NCBI GenBank assembly: GCA_023458995.1
Contig: JAEWVV010000097.1
Location: 1-9,711, forward strand
Direction of reading: 5' to 3'
Source: Bacillota bacterium
Lineage (GTDB): Bacteria > Bacillota_I > Bacilli_A > Acholeplasmatales > Acholeplasmataceae
DNA: 9,711 nt
A program made the position numbers and the translations under genes. This document shows, in pieces, positions 6,907 to 9,711 of this stretch. The notes beneath the pieces were generated by a model that did no database searches, had not been told where the DNA came from, and was given only the letters and a program-made list of their open reading frames with translations. How positions within the stretch are numbered: position 1 is the first letter of the stretch; each line of letters starts with the position of its first letter.

Positions 6907-7362
6907 CTAAAGCTTAAGTTTGAGGATTTCTTCTCCTTCAGCTTTTTCGAAGGTATCAACAAATCCATACTTAATGTAAAACTTATAAGGCATATCCCCT
7001 TCAGTTTCACACGATAGGTATAAATACTTCTGCCCATCATTTTTTGCTTTTTCAATAATTAAATCAAGGGCGGCTTTTCCATATCCTTTATTCTGGTGTT
7101 CTTTAGCAATCATGAAACGCCATAAATAGTAGGATGGTTGGTCATTTGAATCGATGTCATCATCATGAAGTGCGAGCATAATAAAGCCAACAAGTTCATC
7201 ATCTTGATAGATTGCTCTTGGCCATGCACGTTTACTGACATAAGCTTCAGCAAGTGAAATGACATTAGGTGCTACACATGTTTTTTGGTAATCATCTAAA
7301 GTCTCTGATAACTTAATAACATCAAACACATTTTCTTCTGTAATTTCTCTAAAATGAATCAT
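6907..7362 (-). CDS. GNAT-family N-acetyltransferase, polyamine acetyltransferase-like
   Basis: This 151-residue acetyltransferase transfers an acetyl group from acetyl-CoA to an amine. The acetyl-CoA-binding motif A is Q90-N-K-G-Y-G, preceded by the strand LWRFMIAKEHQ. The C-terminal FYIKYGF (128-134) supplies the usual tyrosine near the active site. The overall pattern, with LVGFIMLALHDDD, resembles the Bacillus BltD/PaiA spermidine acetyltransferase group, but the substrate cannot be fixed from sequence. The start at 7362 is preferred over the ATG at 7380 because AAGGGAG (7371-7377) lies 8 bp before it and falls inside the longer version. The protein is soluble and cytoplasmic. The GH20 gene follows 79 bp downstream on the same strand, and the GH16 gene is divergent. 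Confidence 0.85.
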   Translation of the reverse strand: MIHFREITEENVFDVIKLSETLDDYQKTCVAPNVISLAEAYVSKRAWPRAIYQDDELVGFIMLALHDDDIDSNDQPSYYLWRFMIAKEHQNKGYGKAALDLIIEKAKNDGQKYLYLSCETEGDMPYKFYIKYGFVDTFEKAEGEEILKLKL

Positions 7363-7370
7363 CCGATCAT

Positions 7371-7377
7371 CTCCCTT
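7371..7377 (-). promoter_or_regulatory. ribosome binding site that sets the acetyltransferase start
   Basis: AAGGGAG on the minus strand lies 8 bp before ATG 7362. An upstream in-frame ATG at 7380 would overlap this site's own neighbourhood and has no site of its own, so the six extra residues are probably not made. Confidence 0.7.
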
Positions 7378-7417
7378 CATTATGTTATCATAAAACCGTC
7401 AAGAAATATACGCTCTA

Positions 7418-7426
7418 TGTTATACT
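7418..7426 (+). promoter_or_regulatory. extended -10 promoter element of the GH16 gene
   Basis: TG-T-TATACT is a near-ideal extended -10 sequence. The -35 position (about 7398-7403, GTCAAG) is poor, which is typical of extended -10 promoters. Transcription would start near 7433, giving a leader of about 20 bases that carries the GGAGG ribosome site. The 8-mer TATGTTAT at 7416-7423 also occurs at 7381-7388. Confidence 0.5.
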
Positions 7427-7452
7427 ATTTTTGTGATTTTGGAGGATGAAAA

Positions 7453-8160
7453 ATGATAATTTATGATGAGAAATTTCTAGTTGATGGAAAACCAGATCCC
7501 AAGATTTGGACGTATCAAGTTGGTACGAAATGGGCAAACAATGAATCACAATGTTATGTTGAAGATATTAATCAAGCTTATGTTTCCAATCAAAGTCTAA
7601 AAATAAAAGCTACTTTAAATGATTCTGATGAATGTCGTTATGTTTCAGCAAGATTGAGTTCCAAAGGTAAACTAGAATTCATGTATGGAAAATTAACGAT
7701 ACGTGCAAAAATGCCAAAAGGTAGAGGCGCATGGCCAGCTTTATGGCTCATGGGTAATACTTCATCCAATCAAGTTGGATGGCCTTTATGTGGTGAAATC
7801 GATTTAGTTGAATTTGCTGGTAACCGTCCTGGTATCGTTACTTCTGCAATTCATACAAAGTCTTTTAATCATACAATCAATACCGATAAAGGTGCAAAGA
7901 TTGAATTAAGTGATGCATCCGATGCGTTTCATGATTATGAACTTGACTGGACGAAAGATTACTTAAAGTTTTCCTGTGATGGAAAAGAATATTTTAGAGT
8001 GACTAAAGAAGCAAATGATACAGTCAATGAATGGCCATTTGATCACCCCTATTATTTGATTATGAATCTTGCAGTAGGTGGTTGGTATGGTGGAGAAATT
8101 CATGATGAAGACCTTCCTTATGTCATGGAAATTAAATCGATTAAAATCGAACAAAAATAA
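7453..8160 (+). CDS. family 16 glycoside hydrolase (beta-glucanase/laminarinase type)
   Basis: This 235-residue single-domain enzyme has the GH16 jelly-roll fold and would cut beta-1,3 or mixed beta-glucans or related polysaccharides with retention of configuration. The active-site signature is E115-I-D117-L-V-E120 in GEIDLVEF: E115 the nucleophile, D117 supporting, E120 the acid/base. It is preceded by GRGAWPALWLMG (90-101), the typical substrate-cleft strand. Later VGGWYGG (208-214) also matches the family. Length fits a bare catalytic domain with no carbohydrate-binding module. The N-terminus (MIIYDEKFLV) has no signal peptide, unusual because most GH16 enzymes are secreted. GGAGG (7441-7445) lies 7 bp before the ATG. 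It is transcribed alone, divergent from the acetyltransferase. GH16 is broad, so the exact glucan is uncertain. Confidence 0.9.
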   Translation: MIIYDEKFLVDGKPDPKIWTYQVGTKWANNESQCYVEDINQAYVSNQSLKIKATLNDSDECRYVSARLSSKGKLEFMYGKLTIRAKMPKGRGAWPALWLMGNTSSNQVGWPLCGEIDLVEFAGNRPGIVTSAIHTKSFNHTINTDKGAKIELSDASDAFHDYELDWTKDYLKFSCDGKEYFRVTKEANDTVNEWPFDHPYYLIMNLAVGGWYGGEIHDEDLPYVMEIKSIKIEQK

Positions 8161-8168
8161 AGATCAAT

Positions 8169-8204
8169 GGGTGTTTTGGGTGTGTTTACCTGAAACACCC
8201 TTTT
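8169..8204 (+). terminator. intrinsic terminator of the GH16 gene
   Basis: AAACACCC (8193-8200) can pair with GGGTGTTT (8169-8176). Alternatively it pairs with the nearby GGGTG/TTT of 8178-8187 after bulging two bases, around a 5-base loop. TTTT follows at 8201-8204. The two competing upstream arms look like a small duplication of the stem. It starts 8 bp after the stop codon. Confidence 0.75.
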
Positions 8205-8218
8205 CATTCTTAAGTTGC

Positions 8219-8247
8219 TTTACAAGTATTCATAAATCAAGTATTCT
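8219..8247 (+). promoter_or_regulatory. promoter of the right-edge transferase gene
   Basis: TTTACA (8219-8224) matches the -35 consensus at five of six positions and is separated by 17 bp from TATTCT (8242-8247), which matches the -10 at four of six. It lies just after the GH16 terminator and about 30 bp before the next ATG, so the gene has its own transcript. Confidence 0.55.
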
Positions 8248-8277
8248 ATCTATGAGAATGAATATTAAGGAGTTATC

Positions 8278-9711
8278 ATGAATCACTACCGGAAAGTAAG
8301 TATGGAAGACCAAGCGTTGTTTAATCAAACCATTCGTAAACTTCCCTTCTATCAAGATTACTTATCTTCAGAACTTGTCTTTTTAAATCTTTTAGCATGG
8401 TCTAAAGACGAATGTATTGAGATTATGTGGAAAGATGAGATTGGTTATATCCGTTGCTTGAAACATGATGTTTTATGGTTTTTTCCACCAGTTGCAAGTT
8501 CTATCGAACTCCTTATTATGGGTATCAATCATATTAAAACGTATTATCCCACTTCAAGAATTATTGGGATTACTGCAGCAATGAAGAAATATCTTGATTT
8601 ACCTGATACCTTATTTTTACTTGATGATAAGTTATCGGAATATATCTATGACACAAATGAGTTTATTCAGATGAAAGGACAAGCCTATCACAGAAAACGT
8701 AATCTTATTTCTCAGTTCATCAAGAAATATAGTTATAGATTTTTACGTTATCAAAAAGAGATGAAATCTCTTCTTCTTGATTTTATTGAACGCTATAAAA
8801 ATCAAGGTGGAGCCATTGATGATCTTGATGCTTTTTATAAGACACTTTCCCTACTCGATCAAGGTTTAGATTATCAGTGTTATGTCTTAAAAGTTGATAA
8901 CCTTATTGTTGGAGTCACCATAGGTATCATCACAGAATCAAATATTGGTATTGTCTTATTTGAGAAAGCAGACTACACCTTTATAGGAAGTTATCAAATG
9001 ATTTCATACCAAATGGCAAGTCAAGTTTTTAGTGAGACGAGATTCTTAAATAGACAAGAAGACGTAGGTCTTCCTGAGTTAAGACGCGCTAAATTATCTT
9101 ATCAACCTTTATATAAAGATACCAAATATGCACTTCATTTTAACCCACTGATGATCAAGTCTTATGCCCTTTATGAAGAAGCTTTCCCTGAAGATTCCAA
9201 AGCCTATAGAGATTACTTTTTCTTACATCATCATAAGGAAAATAACATGCGTTATATCCTTGAAGATGGCTTTATGAAGGCATGTTTACACATTAAGATA
9301 AACAGTTATAAGTACGTGGATAAAGTGATAGAAATACCTCTTATTGTCGGTGCAGCAACCGCTAAAAGTTATAGAAGACAAGGTTACATGAAACGACTTC
9401 TTGATGCATTTATTCATGAGTGTAAGATAAAAAATATCCCTTGGATCATCTTAAAAACAGAGATTCCAAAGGTCTATCAAGCAAGTGGATTTATTCCAGT
9501 TGGACGCATGGAAAAAGTTGGTCATTATGAAAAATTAGAGAACTGTCAAATTGAACAAACATCCAACATGACACTCCTTAAATCAATCTACGATACATAC
9601 TTTATGGATAAACCACATGATATAAGAGACGTTACATACTTTCAAGATTTAGTTTATGCGCTATCTTTAGAAGGCTATGAAACTTATATCATTAAGCATG
9701 ATAAAGAAATC
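8278..9711 (+). CDS. DUF2156 plus Eis-like GNAT transferase, 3' end beyond window
   Basis: The frame is open for 478 codons to the window edge. The first 290 or so residues match DUF2156, the fold of the C-terminal part of lysyl-phosphatidylglycerol synthase. The key motif is N258-RQEDVGLPELRRAKLSYQP, with GGAIDDLDAFY earlier (about 183-193). A second domain, about 295-425, is a GNAT fold with the acetyl-CoA loop YRRQGYMKRLL (365-375) and YQASGFIPVGRM. After it, RDVTYFQDL resembles the second half of Eis-type acetyltransferases, so the missing part may complete that unit. There are no membrane segments, unlike full MprF, so this is a soluble enzyme. Substrate and donors are unknown; aminoacyl transfer and acetylation are inference. 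The start has AAGGAG (8267-8272) 5 bp upstream and its own promoter. The domain call is good; the function is open. Confidence 0.8.
   Translation, partial: MNHYRKVSMEDQALFNQTIRKLPFYQDYLSSELVFLNLLAWSKDECIEIMWKDEIGYIRCLKHDVLWFFPPVASSIELLIMGINHIKTYYPTSRIIGITAAMKKYLDLPDTLFLLDDKLSEYIYDTNEFIQMKGQAYHRKRNLISQFIKKYSYRFLRYQKEMKSLLLDFIERYKNQGGAIDDLDAFYKTLSLLDQGLDYQCYVLKVDNLIVGVTIGIITESNIGIVLFEKADYTFIGSYQMISYQMASQVFSETRFLNRQEDVGLPELRRAKLSYQPLYKDTKYALHFNPLMIKSYALYEEAFPEDSKAYRDYFFLHHHKENNMRYILEDGFMKACLHIKINSYKYVDKVIEIPLIVGAATAKSYRRQGYMKRLLDAFIHECKIKNIPWIILKTEIPKVYQASGFIPVGRMEKVGHYEKLENCQIEQTSNMTLLKSIYDTYFMDKPHDIRDVTYFQDLVYALSLEGYETYIIKHDKEI

Noticed and set aside
7381..7423. Direct 8-mer repeat TATGTTAT as a regulator site
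   Set aside because: The sequence is AT-rich and one copy is part of the -10 element. Two copies 35 bp apart are weak evidence on their own.
8078..8281. 67-codon frame overlapping the end of the GH16 gene and its terminator
   Set aside because: It runs through the GH16 C-terminus and the terminator hairpin and lacks family resemblance or a ribosome site.

Overview
The window reads as a low-G+C Gram-positive-type chromosome segment. It uses the standard code: TGG encodes Trp and TGA is not read through in any long frame. Shine-Dalgarno sites are strong (GGAGG and AAGGAG types) and intrinsic terminators are compact. The AT-richness and gene content fit a Firmicutes or Acholeplasma-like (Mycoplasmatota) bacterium. 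This is inference from composition and protein character; no 16S or other marker gene is present.

Layout. Bases 1-325 are AT-rich with no supported gene. Bases 326-1501 encode a complete IS30-type transposase whose G+C, about half by eye, is far above that of all other genes here. Candidate imperfect 19-bp ends at 192-210 and 1678-1696 would make a 1.5-kb insertion sequence. A non-coding stretch follows up to a leftward terminator at 1850-1878. An MMPL/RND-type exporter runs leftward (1895-4063). It is divergent from a TetR-type regulator (4288-4869), and their shared 224-bp gap holds several dyads that could be operators. A bidirectional terminator (4884-4913) separates the regulator from a leftward pair: a GNAT acetyltransferase (6907-7362) and, 79 bp downstream of it, a family 20 glycoside hydrolase (4920-6827). 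Divergent from that pair is a family 16 glycoside hydrolase (7453-8160) with its own terminator. Last comes a rightward gene that starts at 8278 and runs off the window. It combines a DUF2156 (lysyl-PG-synthase C-terminal-like) domain with an Eis-like GNAT region.

How the genes may work together. The exporter and TetR regulator look like a classic self-regulated efflux locus. The two glycoside hydrolases act on N-acetylhexosaminides (GH20) and probably beta-glucans (GH16). Neither has a visible signal peptide, which suggests cytoplasmic action on imported oligosaccharides. The rest is small-molecule or aminoacyl/acyl transfer chemistry. I saw no CRISPR array, tRNA, rRNA, phage module or recognisable defence system. 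The most distinctive item is the multi-domain transferase at the right edge.
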